Shown: piece after piece, positions 14,101 to 25,930 of the stretch
Layout: each line of letters starts with the position of its first letter
Position numbering within the stretch: the stretch's first letter is position 1
NCBI GenBank assembly: GCA_950295325.1
Contig: OX485806.1
Coordinates: 33,482,001 to 33,542,000, forward strand
Source of the DNA: Polytrichum commune
Taxonomy: Eukaryota; Streptophyta; Polytrichopsida; Polytrichales; Polytrichaceae
Reading direction: 5' to 3'
Length of the DNA stretch: 60,000 nt
Made by a program: the position numbers and the translations under genes
Notes under the pieces: model-generated
The model's database searches: none
What the model was told of the DNA's origin: nothing
Seen by the model: only the letters and a program-made list of their open reading frames with translations

Positions 14101-14357
14101 TCAACATATGGGCAACCCAGTACAGCAGTTACATTTGATTCTAGCCTTGGAGAGGACATGGTATATCGAACCTGGTGAATTCACCATCCTAGCTGAACTG
14201 CTAAGTAATTTTCACATCACTTACTTAACCCCAATTTTGAACACATACCTTTCACAATACCGATGATGAACAGGATGAAACACAAGATCAAAAACCACAG
14301 CAATCTGCCGAGTTGACCCAACGGTCCCTTCGACACAGCCGTCATGAAGCCCGCCAT
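5144..14357 (-). CDS. At3g27390-like uncharacterised plant membrane protein, complete, ten exons
   Basis: Exons on the minus strand are 14249-14357 (ATG), 11984-12092, 11434-11626, 11083-11219, 10091-10379, 8427-8533, 7638-7806, 6798-7002, 6046-6289 and 5144-5423 (stop). All junctions are GT-AG and phase-consistent, giving 613 residues; Arabidopsis At3g27390 is about 588. Exon 1 has a basic N-terminus and one hydrophobic helix. Exons 2, 3 and 5 hold further helices with family motifs GAIFGPLA, LPVHVV-like GLWPVHVVV, FEAVGEG, GSCTVVRDF, LVDMPAISL, LFKGW and CVPFAG. Exon 6 has FDEYSND and MREGSC. The cytosolic-type tail carries RPKYRK, VGLPAY, NSAGLLLS, NRPKDRISDWF, RRIQGIATSISR and a Ser/Arg-rich end. 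The molecular role is not established for the family. It is remembered as a conserved multi-pass membrane protein, so no function is claimed beyond that. Confidence 0.93.
6475..6678. mobile_element. Foldback MITE copy in intron of the membrane-protein gene
   Basis: The left end AGTTATCCTTTCACTC and the inverse of the right end (AGCTATCCTTTTAGAC) form imperfect terminal inverted repeats. Inside, GGGACTTTTGGTTGGGAGT faces an inverted GGGGACTAACTCCCAAC, so the whole unit can fold on itself. Relatives lie at about 613-896, 7150-7480 and 10604-10945. No coding capacity, consistent with a non-autonomous DNA transposon. Confidence 0.55.
7150..7480. mobile_element. Foldback MITE copy in intron of the membrane-protein gene
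   Basis: Contains TTTTGGTTGGGAGTTGATTG on the left and an inverted counterpart CCAACTCCTAAAGAAAAGTCC on the right, plus the family words GTGCATGCTTGGAGGTAGTG and GAGGGTCAAT. Ends are approximate and no target duplication was determined. Confidence 0.45.
8650..9200. repeat. Dispersed repeat copy 1 (about 500 bp) in intron
   Basis: Shares an ordered series of blocks with 15005-15510: GGCCGTGACCATRAAATTGTGAG, CAAGTGTAGTGTG, CAGATGCTATTTCA or CAAATGCTATTTCA, CACGTGGGCCCT or CATGTGGGCCCT, CATGGTCTCCCGGTT, GACCATGAA, and CCACCAATGAGAG. It looks like a degenerate non-coding transposon. No clear terminal repeats were found. Confidence 0.5.
9370..10580. repeat. Imperfect repeats around exon 5 of the membrane-protein gene
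   Basis: Three or four diverged copies of a unit of roughly 220 bp start near 9378, 9560, 9790 and 10437. Shared words are AGGAGCCCTGCC, CCTACCAAGCCGTGG, GATGGCAAG and TGTGCCTCCTCATATCCAA. Exon 5 (10091-10379) is embedded between the third and fourth copies. Boundaries are approximate. Confidence 0.5.
10604..10945. mobile_element. Foldback MITE copy in intron between exons 4 and 5
   Basis: Begins TATGAGTCAATGGGACTTTT and ends CCAACTCCCATTTGATAGTC then AGAGGATAACTCC. Internal words TGCATGCTTGGAGGTAATG and CAAAATAAGTTTGACCCTCAA match the copy at 613-896. It is slightly longer than the 6475 copy, so the family has at least two size classes. Confidence 0.5.
12783..14290. repeat. Exon-1-derived imperfect tandem repeats in intron 1
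   Basis: A segment spanning the end of exon 1 and its splice donor (ACCCCAATTTTGAACACATACC then CAATACCGATGATGAAC at 14228-14273) recurs in decayed form at about 12797, 13158, 13495 and 13694, with partial blocks at 13973. Intervening words CACATGCACGGTGACAATG and CTGAACTGCTAGGTAGATT also recur, so whole 200-360 bp units were duplicated. The downstream copies keep the GATGATG block but no open frame. Confidence 0.65.
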
Positions 14358-15004
14358 AGCCACCTGCTTCTGCTTCTACTAGGCTTCCTCCCTCTTTTGG
14401 CTATGGCCAATAAGCCCCAGATAGTTCCAACTACTAAGAAATCCCGATCACTTTCCCCATCGCTGCGATACCATCCGTCGCAACATTTACTAACCCTCAC
14501 AGCCGTAACAGTGTGTTCGATTAAGCTCCGATCGAATCCCGAAACTAGCCCAAACCTCCCAAACTTCACTGTTTCTGGCTCGATTTTTCGGGAAAACGAA
14601 ATCCTCCAATCTACTCACCGCAATTGATACGTTAGAGAGCCGATGGGATTGAGCCAGCGAACGGTGGCCCAACCGAGCGAGTGAATTCGCTCGCCAGGAC
14701 CTGATCGCGGGGGCCAGCGGAGGCAAGGCAGAGTTGCCAGATGGCATCTTTTGCAGATCTTTCTGAAAATTCTTGATCGGACGGTTCGAAGGGACACACG
14801 TGTGTGTAGTCCTTACTTACAAGGTGATCGGGCGGTCAGGAGGGGAGCCTGGTGGTGTGGTCTTTTGAGATGCCACAGCTGGCGAAAAGAAATAGGACAC
14901 GTGGTGCGCAAGGAGAGGCGGAGCGTCCGAATGGGACATTCGAGCGGCCAAGTCAGCCAGCTGTGACCTACTGGATTCTGGGAGGCCGGACCCGCAACTT
15001 TGAT
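14358..15004. promoter_or_regulatory. Putative 5' UTR and promoter region of the membrane-protein gene
   Basis: The stretch upstream of the minus-strand ATG at 14357 is richer in G+C than its surroundings and has no convincing ORF. The complete gene starts here, so 5' UTR and promoter are expected. I saw no unambiguous TATA box, so this is positional inference. Confidence 0.4.
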
Positions 15005-15510
15005 ACCTCAGGGCCACTTCAGACATGAGCCAAGAGCCGTGACCATGAAATTGTGAGAGCCCATGCGAAAGTGTCCAAAGGCCGTCCCAACTCACCTCCA
15101 CAATCATGCATTGTGATCACAGACCCTCAAGTGTAGTGTGATGTCATATGTAACCGGGCCCTCAGCCAAATGCTATTTCAATAAATTTTTATTCATGTGG
15201 GCCCTCACACATGATAGAATAGAATAAATCGACGGTTGTAAGCGTTCGGAGTGCCATGGTCTCCCGGTTTTGTGTGAGGCTTATCTCCAAGACGTGGTTT
15301 TTGAAAATAATCCAAGTGACCATGAAACATGATCCATTCGATGTCATTTAGGGATCCATGTAGACTTCACAACCATCTTGCATTCACATACTCCGTTGGT
15401 CCCTCAAGCGTAGTGTGAAGCGAACTTGGACCAGCTCCGCCTTTTCCACCAATGAGAGTGCTTGAAGTGTAACGGTCACAGGCCTTCAGTCTCGTGTGTG
15501 AAGTGGCCCT
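15005..15510. repeat. Dispersed repeat copy 2
   Basis: Partner of the repeat at 8650-9200, same orientation, with the same block order. It lies upstream of the membrane-protein gene's 5' end. No ORF. Confidence 0.5.
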
Positions 15511-18500
15511 CATGCCCCCTTCCCACCTGACTTTACCAAATAACCAAAGTATTTCCTTTAAAACCGGGTAAAGCTCTCTCGGTTATATCGGAGGCATCTG
15601 GCTATCCTAATGCACCTACAAGAACTTGCCCCATAGATTGTCGAGCAGGTTTTAGTTTAGTTTTCACAAATGTTCATTGTTTTATCTACCAAGCAATGAA
15701 TGTTGGATAGTTTTTATCCCATCCCCAAATGCCTTGTTAAGTTACTCATCTATCTTATCATCGGTTTTTGTTAATGGAGCTCCTCGTGCCCTCATAGGCA
15801 AGACTAAAAAGCAACCAATCACAAGGGCGGGAGGTGACACTTTTAAAAGTCCTATATTCTTGCCTCATGCCCAGGTGTTGGTGGGAGGGTCGGTGCTTGA
15901 GGCTTAAAACCTCCACTTTAAAGCCATGCCACATCATTTGCCAACTAGGCTCGGGACTAGATAGTGTCGGTGTGAAGGCCGTGTTTTTTAAAACTAACTT
16001 TTAGGCTTAGCTAAAGTCAAGTGGGAAGGGGGCATCAGGTGGGTAGCAAGCAAAGTGCCATGGATGTGTTTTTAGGCAAAATAGATCAAACTGCATATGT
16101 ATTGGATTTAGTCCTTAACTTTCCAACCCTAGGCAAGGGTTGTTTTGGACAAGTTTTGAGGTTAAAATGGGATTTGTCTATAGGATCTTGAAACATGGGC
16201 GATGAGCTATAATGAGGGGGGAAATGGGCACGAAGAACCCTTTGGAATATTAAATTATAACAATTGAAGGAAGTGACACACAAGAAATTTCCATGTTTTG
16301 TCCCCCAAAACAAGACCTTTGACCAATCAATTCCACTTGGAAAATAAGCAATTGCTTGTGTAACCCACTAAATGAGAACAACTCATTAGTCGAGCATCTC
16401 CATAAATTTTCATGCCAAAATGTGCAAACCACAATAGGCTAGCCACCTTGCCTTCGGTGCATATGAGTTGTCTCCTCGGGGGGGGGGGGGGGCACTCCCT
16501 TGTATATTTTGCATACACCTACGATAATGACCTATTAAGATGGGGGCTATTTACCTATGAGAAAGGATTATAAGGGATGCTAATTTTTGAAATAATGGTA
16601 AATTGTTGTGATTATTTGCACCCTATTGGTAATTATAAATTCTTGGATGATTGATTTTATGGTACCCTATATTACTTATATGTAATTTTTCCCCCCTGAT
16701 TGCCCCCATTCCTTAAAGTGTATGATACAGTAGAATTCTCGTTAGAAGCACGTGTACAGAGTAAGAGAAACAAACATTTACTAGGGTTTAGGGTTCAGGG
16801 TCACACTGAAGTCCGGGCAAAGCAAAACACTAAACAATAACAACAAAAGATTGCAATTACATGTCATTAAGCAACACGAGCCAACGAATAAAAGTTGTGT
16901 TGGATAACATAGTTAGAAACCTTGAGGTCTTAAAGAACAGGCTAGCCACATGTGTCTCAAAGTCACATTTACAAGGTTTGCAGAAGCCCTACAATTGATG
17001 CCTTGATCTTCCAATCCTACACATTGGAGGAAAATCCCACGCCATGCAAGCAAAATCCACCTAAACTAGCTAGGCTACCATTTACACATGTGGGAGATAT
17101 GAGGGTACTCGAACTGAAATGACTACTACAGATTTCAAGGTATACTAATGATCATTCAGCCCTTTTTCCAAATTATATCTCCACATGTGTGAGATAGTAC
17201 AAATTTAGCAAGTTTTGTTTTTTATTTGAAATGAACTCACTCAATGAGTTTGCATCTACCTCATCTAAGGTGTAGATTTTGCTAGTTGATTCATACACTA
17301 GAGACAAAGTTGAGATAATAGCATCCACATCAACCCACACACAGTCACTCTCAACATACTTATATTTGTTGAGACCCGGTTGTTTTTTGAACCAATGGAG
17401 GTAAGCCATAGCAGTTGGGAAGAGCGTTTTTTTATTTTTGTTATGGACTGCACGTTTCATCAAGTCAATGGGTTGCCAACAATTGCCCCACTTAGTACCA
17501 ACCTTCACCCTTATCTTTTGAACCCTTCCTATATAGAACATGCCATATTTTGGTGGCGAAGTATTTAATTTTTGAAACTATCGCTTTTTCTCCATGCTAT
17601 TTTATATGTACCACTTAGGTAATTTAATCATGTTTTGTCAAATGCTATATTACATATAATCATGTTTCACAATCCCAGAGCACCCTATACTACATCTAAT
17701 AATTTTACAAATTTACGCCAAATTTTTATACAAGACCCTATATTTTATCGCACGTAGTTCCTACGTTTTTCGCCAGTGCCCCCCCCCCCCCCCCCGAGGT
17801 TGTCTCGTATTTCAAACCACATGTATGCAAAGAATGTCTTAAAAAATTAAGAGCATCCAAAGGCTAAACTGAACAATCAATGTGAGCACAAAGGCCTTTT
17901 TTACATGAACATCAAAAAAAACATTTCACTTTTACCAAAATAAGCATCTTCAATGTTCATGCAATGTTTGCATTGAAGTAGCAACTATTGATTAAAGTCA
18001 ACACCCTTACATGAGCTCCCAACACAACAAAAACATGACCACTTCCCACTTTGACATATTTTTACACATTCTAATCATCTACAAATTGCACGGCTTATGT
18101 GTCTATGGGAAGATATCCATGTTGGCTCAATGTTTATAGTTATTTTGATTGCAAACGAATGAGTTAGGTGATGTTAATGTAGGGGAGAAATCATCCATTG
18201 ACCATAAATGGGTTGCTTGGGAAGTTGGGGATTAAGGTAGATGGTTCTTAAATGTTACTTTTTTCTGCCCCCCCCCCCCCCAAAAAAAATTTAAGAAAAA
18301 AAAATGTTGACTTTTGAGCCTATAATGATTATCATATTTTGAGCACATATATACCTCAATCTCTTTTAAACACGTGTCTTTTGGTGTTTATGATTTAAGC
18401 CACAACTAACCACATCCCACTAAGAAATAAATGTATGTTTAAGGTAGAAAAATATGAAAAGAGAAATAAACATCAATGGTATCATCAATATGAATTTTAG

Positions 18501-21500
18501 CCCATTGGTCCTACTCTGTTCAAGAGTCCCCTTTTGACAAGTTTAGGAATATTGCTTATCCTTGTTGTATACTAGTAGAGATCATGGTTCTTTTGTACAC
18601 TTGGAATGAACACAATGGTTATTTATGTTGTCCGGACCAAACTCATTTTGGATCGCCACTGAGAAATTTTGTCATACGGGTCACCACTAAATTTGTGATA
18701 TTAATCTTGTAAATTATAATCACATTCTTGTGGGCCGTGGTGCCATCTTGCTATTTTGTTGGCCATGAGCAGCGCAAGGTCCGTGAAGTTTCCATTATAT
18801 TCTTGGCTACTCATTAAAGCTTACATACTAGATTTCATGTTTATTATTGAATGTCCATGAAGGAATGCTCTATCTTTGTTTTAATTTTAAAGATTTTGTA
18901 GATCTAGTCTAGATGTAGATGTGAGCCACCTTCCTAGGTAATTACCAATGTGAGAGGGAGAGAGGAAATTACCGCATACAAGTGTCTTTCGTTCATCCAA
19001 CAAAGAAGCCTTGAAATAGTAAACAATCCATAGTTTACTATTCTTAGCAATTTAGACACCAGATTTAGGCTCGAAGACCCCAAATTTGTCTACTCACATT
19101 CCTAAGTATTACCAATATGAAAGAGAGGAAATTATCGTATACAACTATTTTTCATTCATCCAACAAAGAAGCCCTGAAATAATACACAAACTGCATAATC
19201 TTATTTTTAGACATCTAGGTGCCGTATTTAGGTTCAAAGACCCCATGTCTAGTCCAAGTCATTTCAGACGAATCCGCCAAAAATCTATAAGGGACAAGTT
19301 TTATGTTGGATGGATGAGAGGTATTTTAAGCATTGATAGCTCATTCACACTTACCAATGCATGCCATCATTGAACAATTCCTACTAGCATTGGTTACATT
19401 TAGTGACTCTCACTAGCCAAACCAAGTTTCAAAGTGGCCTTTGCTGGTAAGAGCCTTTTGCTAATGGCCCACATCAATAAATGTGAGCATGTTATGAGTG
19501 TATGTGTACTACATTGTTTATGGTGTTTAAGGTAACTTACACTATTTGTGAAGGGCCTAAACTAGATGCTTAGAGGTCTCAAAGTGTCATGTGCACTAAT
19601 TGCCAATATGATATCATTTGTCAACATAAGTAACTCTTGGAACAAAAAAATTATTTACATTGTGACATTTAGCATAGCACATTGGGATACTTGAGATGAT
19701 AGTGTTGCGTTTTAGTATGCAAAAGGAAGGTATTATTGAGCACACTAAATTGTCAAGGTCATGTGTTTACATTTCAGTATGCAAGAGGAAGGTATTCTTA
19801 AGCATACTAATTCCAAATGTCAATTTTGTACACTTCAGTCAACTTGTAGATCATTATGTAACATAAGCATACACCTCATAACACTATTGATCATACTCAT
19901 GCCAAGAGATTACTAGTAAGCAGACTTGAACACCAAGTGTCATGGGTGACACTAATGGTGAGGTTGTTGGTCATTAATGTAACCTAAGATACAACACAAA
20001 ATTAGGCAAGTGATACTAAATACCGTAAATGGTGTACTATATTAGATTCCTAGAGTTTTCCATCTTCCTTGTTACCAGTGTGCCTTCTCTAAAACATGTA
20101 TGCCAAAGTTATAAGAGCTCAAGTTTTATTAGGTGGATGACCCAAAATCAACACAAAAACTCGATATTAAGGTGGTGGGCATCCTCATGATCATCATGTA
20201 CTTACTAGCTCACTATGCATGATTTTGGGGTGATAGTTCTAGGTCCCTAAAGGCTGCAAAATCTTCCCCAAATCGTCTAAAAATGTTTCATCTATTTCAA
20301 TAGTTTATTAATGAAAAATTGTACTACTTGTGATGAGATTGTGGTAGATCTGGCCATATGGAAGGCATTTCGTAAAGTTAGGATTGTTCACACGAAATTT
20401 CAACCATCCATGTTTCTATAAATCATAAATTATGAATTAAAATTTGACAATGGTATGATCAAATAGAGGTGATTGCATGGACAAAAAAAGTCATTCTCGA
20501 TGTTTAGAGATCACACCCCTAAAATTTGAAGTGAAATCTACCCAAAGCCATATAAAAAAGTTCATCCCGATTCAAAATATATTTGAAATAAGATAAAATT
20601 ATACGTCTATCGATGAATATGACCATATGGATGACACCAGTCTGTAAAGATGGAATTGTTACCTCAAAATTTCAACTATCCATGTGTCCCTACTTACTAG
20701 AAGATTATGACATAAATGTGTACATTGATATAATGGGCAAAGATGGGTGTCTTGACAAAAATGTCATGCTTGACCTTCATAAATGAACATGCTCTACCTT
20801 AGTGATGCATCCCACATGACACACACACACATATATGTGTGTGTGTGTGTGTGAGTGAGTGTGAGTGAGAGAGACCTAAGTGGCAGTTAAGGAGAACTGT
20901 GCATTGTTGCAGATATGATCAAGTTCATAAGATTAAACCCCATCACAGTAAGTCCCTTACCACCTCATGAGTAAGTCTAGGTCCCTGCTTTGCCGAAATT
21001 GGATCTTTTCGGTGCCACATCAACTTTTGCACGTGTTATAACCAACCGACTGCATGACACGTGGCACCATCACTCAATACTAACTATCGTTTTGTGCCGA
21101 AATTGATAAATTGTTTTGTATTGGTACCAGGCAGTGAAGTTAGTACCTGGGATCTACATGTATCTTCACAAGTTCACACCCAAAACAAAAGGTCTCTAAA
21201 GTCTCCCTCAAAAGTTGGCCGGATAGGAATGAGCTTATGTCGGTTCCAAAAGTATTGCAAGTATTGAAGTTCCAATACAACAAATAAAAAAATGACATGT
21301 GTGAGGGAGAACTCCTGAAATTTACGGAAACACTCCAACCATAAGTGTGAGAACAAACCAATATTTGAGGGTTGATGCATTTGTGGTAGCAATTTGGTAT
21401 GGCACACAAATTGGCCTAAACCTAAGCAGCTGGCAGAAAATTATGCCCATTCCATCAATTATAGCAATTTGTGAGAGCGGCTTTTCCAAACACATTGCAA

Positions 21501-22440
21501 TGATATTAGGTTACAATGCACAATTATATTAGGTTACTTGAAGACCCTTGATGCTCCTATGCATGTCCCATCTTTGTAGGCTTGAAGTGGATGCAATGGT
21601 CCAAGATTGGGCTAGCATCTTCAACATTTGGAGAAACATGCAAGACCAAAGGATGCTAATTCTTACGCTCAATTGATAGTTTTTTTTTGTTACAAAATAA
21701 GTTTGTATTTGGATTATTCAAAAAAATTACTTTTTCTAAAATAGTGTAACCCGAAATTGAGGTGGCATTCTAGAATAAAACATATATTACGTCAATTGAC
21801 ATTCATTTTTCTTTTTGAAAACGTCACATGACACTTTGGATTTGAAGTTGGACGTCAAATGAAATATTGTCATACACACTAAGGGATATTCTACACTCTT
21901 CCTTTTTCACATACAATGGGTGCAATCTTTATTTAGAATCGGCATTGTGCACCCACAAATACACTAAATATCATATTTAGTGTTATGTGGTTGTTCACAT
22001 CATTGGTCACTAAATATTAGGATGACACTTCTTATGAGAATGTGAACAAAGTACAGTCGTGGATGATGGATGAGTGCATCCATCATCTACCCTTACTGTA
22101 ACATTGCGTTGTCGGCAACTTGTGATGAAATATTGTCATGGATGATTGAAATTTGGATGGAAATTCAATTGGTGGGTAATTGGAAGTGTAAATGTCCAAT
22201 TAACAGACACCTTGCAAATAACGCCCTTTCCAATCAACACACACCTACCTTACTTATGATGAGTTTAAGACTACAACAACGTAGCCTACTCACACGTGCA
22301 AATTCGATCATGGGAGGGCGCGATGGATCTGGACCGTCCACCTTGACGGCCCAATCCTAACCGTCGTCCCATGGCGAAGGGATGCATCTGATGCTCACCT
22401 CACTCCAGAATGACCTCCCCTGCCCAACCCTTTCATCTTG
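15511..22440. other. Gene-free, AT-rich intergenic region
   Basis: No ORF with protein-like composition was found on either strand. It holds homopolymer tracts (G at about 16479-16492, C at about 17780-17796 and 18270-18282), a duplicated ~150-bp block at 18930-19085 and 19090-19250 (shared CATCCAACAAAGAAGCC), and a short ~77-bp duplication near 19715-19795 (GTATGCAARAGGAAGGTATT). A microsatellite lies at 20818-20870. Confidence 0.6.
20818..20870. repeat. CA/TG microsatellite
   Basis: (CA)n, ATATAT and (TG)n in sequence, followed by GTGAGTGAG runs. The CA and TG arms are self-complementary and could form a cruciform. Ordinary simple repeat. Confidence 0.9.
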
Positions 22441-22489
22441 TTTTTTTCCCTTTGTATGCATCTTTGTTTCCCTCTGAAAACTTGCTAGT

Positions 22490-22871
22490 ATGTTGTGTTA
22501 CCACTCTTAGCACTGCCTAGTATACTTTGTGATCACTCTTTGAACACTCTATGCATCCTTCTTCCCCTCAACATTCTCTAGCATGCTGTATTTCCACTCT
22601 TAGCATTGCCTAGTATGCTTTGTGATCACTCTTTGATCATTCTCTAGTATGTTGTGTTTCCACTCTTAGCATTGCCTAGTATGCTTTGTGATCACTCTAT
22701 GATCATTCTCTAGTATGTTGTGTTTCCACTCTTAGCATTGCCTAGTATGCTTTGTGATCACTCTCTGATCATTCTCTAGTATGTTGTGTTTCCATTCTCA
22801 GCATTGCCTAGTATGCTTTGTGATCACACTCTGATCATTCTCTAGTATGCTGAGTTTCCACTCTGCACTCT
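22490..22871. repeat. 66-bp tandem repeat array, left part
   Basis: GTGATCAC recurs at about 22530, 22623, 22689, 22755 and 22821, so the period is 66 bp apart from one 93-bp step. Each unit reads through CTCTAGTATGTTGTGTTTCC and TTAGCATTGCCTAGTATG. The array stops abruptly at a retrotransposon (22872) and related units resume at 25931. Confidence 0.85.
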
Positions 22872-24640
22872 TGTAGTGCGAATTTTTTGGCTATAGCTTA
22901 TTCTGACTAGAGGCAAGAGGCTAACTATTAGTAAAATTGTTCAAAAAGACATTTTAAAGTTTAAAACAGTGTGAATAGAAGGCTATAGGCAGTTATTGGC
23001 GGTTTGCAGCCTGCCGGCAGTTACTGAGAGAGTCTGGCTATAAGAGTCTCTCTTTGACGAGAAAGACAGATCATTTTCAATTGTAAATCTGATTATAGCT
23101 GTGAGAGCTAGGAGAGTAGCATAGGCTGTAGGCTAAGTGCATAAGATAGAGGCAAGTCGTAGCTATGGAATCCTGAGATAGGAGCATAGGCTATAGACAA
23201 TGTTTGTGTAGAAGGACAGTAGGCTAACCAGGATATAGCCTGGTAGCTTTGTTGACGCTTTACTTGATGGATAATTGAAGTGCAGTTTTGTGGAATGTAA
23301 TGATGTCGAGTGAAAGAGAGGATGTATGAAATATGGCCAGAGTAATACTGGTGAGTATAATTGAGATTGTCATGAGTGATAAGTGAATGGTTAGGCAATG
23401 ATCATGAAGAGTATAAGCAAGTTAGAGTGGCTGTGAGTTGATTGATTGAGCAGAGTAGTTGAATGATTAAGAGAGATGGAGGAGATAGAAATGTTATGAG
23501 CAAATAGCCTAAGTTTGAGAGAGATGGAATGATATTACTGTGCATGATCGTAGCTATAGCCAAGGCTAAATGAAACTTAGTTAAGTTATCAGATTATTAG
23601 CCACTATAGTAGGTGGAGCATGCCAATAAGTCGGAGTTGAAACATAGGACAATCGTGGAGAGTTATCTTTGAGATGAAGATCGTGGATGAGGGGTAAGGA
23701 ACATAGCAGAAAGTTAATCATAAGCGGGCTATCTTTTCCTTAATGGGTAGGACGAGTCAGTGGGACTAACCGTAAGCACCGAGAGAAGTATATAGCCGAG
23801 AGATAGAGAGGGAGATATTCAATTATTACGAGAGTTCGGAAGTGCAATTCTTTGAGAGCAGTATATAAATCTGAGCAGTGTATAAATAAGGGAGAGAAAG
23901 GAGTGAGATTAATTGCCAAACAAGGTAAGAGCAATATTTGACCTTGTCATATGGCTATATGAATTTGTTTATTGCCTATGCTATTGTAAGAGATAATGTG
24001 ATTGCATAAACAAATCTACATATTATAAAGTGATGATTACAGGCTTACGGTGTCAGACTATGTTCTCGTACGAGATGGTGGCTATAGTCTCAGAACCCGT
24101 TTTGGCTAAACCGTGAGTTAACTTAATTATAGCTTGTCTTTCGTTGGGAAGCAATACACAAAATAAGGATGAATTTATAAATTAACCCACACATAAAATC
24201 TTAACGATGAATTGCATTTGAGAAATGGCAGTTACAAGAATATTGCACCCGAAAGGGAAAACAAATGACTATCGCCAAGCTTTTGAGCTTCACGACTGAA
24301 CTAGGTCAAAGCCTTAGAGTGATAGAGAATTCCTTAAGATAGGACGGAATCACTCACTACGGAAGGAACACAAAAGAACCATAAGATTGAAGCATGAGTG
24401 GAATAAAGAAGGAATGAAGCAAGAATGAACCTAAGTTGTTATTATAATCCTTAATCCAATGACATTAACCCTTACAGACACTATCTCAGTCTTCCTGGAG
24501 ACTTAGTTCCATGGGTTTGTTGTTTTAAGACATAGCAAAAACTTACTACATTTTGGGCGCCGCTGCCGGGGAAGGTTGTGGTCGTCTTTTAAGGTTAAAT
24601 TGGAAAGGAACAAATAACAAATGGTCGGTGTCACCCATAA

Positions 24641-25110
24641 TGAACACACAAAACAAATGGAGGTCTAGAGGTCGTAGTAATAGGGATAAGGCACGGGTCA
24701 ATAGAAGTCAAGACCAGCTCCACCCACCTGTTTCTAATCCTACCTTTCCTCCTAGACCTTATAAAATTTGTCCAGTGCAAGAACCCATTGTGAGAGCTGA
24801 CAACCGAATCTACGAACTTTTAAGTATCTTCATTGATAGATTCACTAGATTAGAACACTACGTGTATAACACGTCAGAGAGATCGAAGAGAGATCAATAC
24901 CGAGAGGAAAATTTACCGAGTGCGGAAGCATTGTGGAGTCAAATCCAACAAGGGAAAGCAAGAGAGTTTAGAGAAGGGATTAGTGTGTCAAGTGACCCAA
25001 TTAGAGTTCGATCTAGGAACCGTAGAGGATACTATAGAGATGATCCAACAGAGTCAGCAGGGAAACCCAGAACCATCGACATAACTCAATGTCGTTATTG
25101 TTCTAGTTAG
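24641..25110 (+). CDS. Unrecognised ORF in the truncated retrotransposon
   Basis: It lies directly after the primer-binding site, in a gag-like position. From the ATG at 24641 it encodes about 156 residues, rich in Arg, Asn and Ser. It has RSRGRSNRDK near its N-terminus and an Arg-rich C-terminal part. No CCHC knuckle or capsid motif was recognised. It may be a remnant or a diverged gag start. The frame is also open upstream through the primer-binding region. Confidence 0.35.
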
Positions 25111-25124
25111 GCCTTGATGAACTA

Positions 25125-25619
25125 ATGGAGTGGTGTTGGCAAGTCCCATACTCTGCCAAACACAAAATTTATTCAGGGGGATATTTATTCTCAGCCTTAT
25201 ATAGATTTTTTTGCTTCAGTTATTACGGGAACGGAATTTATATCACTCCTGAGAATGTGACCTTACCTAAGGAATTCATAGAACGATTTGTAGCTTTACC
25301 TTTAGATTTACAGCATGATATTACCAACCGAATTTGGAACCAAGGAAAAGGTTACAGACGAGTAATTGTGGACAATAATACTCTTGTCCTACCCTTGTCC
25401 CTTTGGTTCTTATTTTCTGTTTATGGAAGATTGAAGAGTGTAACGTCGAAAGTGGTACCGCCAGTTGACGGAACGTGGCAAGGGACTAAATTGTCCAGAT
25501 TAGAGTATAAATTTGTGTTCGGAAAGCCGAATTACAGAGCCACACCTTTTATACCTGATTTTCTGGATCGAAATCCTTTATATTTTAACCCAGTCGATTT
25601 TAGAACAATATGTCCGTAG
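25125..25619 (+). CDS. Unrecognised ORF in the truncated retrotransposon
   Basis: About 164 codons in a different frame from the preceding ORF, 14 bases downstream of its stop. The composition is protein-like, with aromatic and hydrophobic stretches (ALYRFFCFSYYGNG, LPLSLWFLFSVYG). No known domain was recognised. It might be a carried host fragment or a lineage-specific retrotransposon protein. The start is not certain, since the first codons need not be an ATG in a chimeric element. Confidence 0.35.
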   Translation: MEWCWQVPYSAKHKIYSGGYLFSALYRFFCFSYYGNGIYITPENVTLPKEFIERFVALPLDLQHDITNRIWNQGKGYRRVIVDNNTLVLPLSLWFLFSVYGRLKSVTSKVVPPVDGTWQGTKLSRLEYKFVFGKPNYRATPFIPDFLDRNPLYFNPVDFRTICP

Positions 25620-25930
25620 AGGGTTAAATAGTTAGAGAGAGACTGTCAAACTGGAACCTGCTCATGAGAAATCTCATTCTCAATTTGCATCCGTAAGGAG
25701 AGCAGCTAGTGCTAAAGCTAGGACGGAATCACTCACTATGGAAGGAACACAAAAAACCATAAGAGTGAAGCATGAGTGGAATAAAGAAGGAATGAAGCAA
25801 GAATGAACCTAAGTTGTTATTATAATCCTTAATCCAATGTGACATTAACCCTTATAGACACTATCTCAGTCTTCCTGGAGACTTAGTTCCCTGGGTTTGT
25901 TGTTTTAAAACATAGCAAGAACTTACTACA

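Larger units (their letters stand above)
22872..25930 (+). mobile_element. Truncated LTR retrotransposon, TSD ACTCT
   Basis: The element starts TGTAGTGCG and ends TTACTACA, and is flanked by the 5-bp direct repeat ACTCT (22867-22871 and 25931-25935). The 5' LTR is 22872-24550. It is followed directly by a primer-binding-site-like GGGCGCCGCTGCCGGGG, resembling the GGCGCCGTTGCCGG type of many plant elements. Only the last ~210 bp of the LTR (25720-25930, matching 24341-24550) remain at the 3' side, so most of the 3' LTR and probably much of the interior are deleted. No RT, RNase H or integrase motifs remain. Confidence 0.8.

Noticed and set aside
14313-14747. Overlapping ORFs around exon 1 of the membrane-protein gene
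   Set aside because: Antisense or UTR frames in a GC-richer region; the splice-consistent ATG at 14357 explains the locus.
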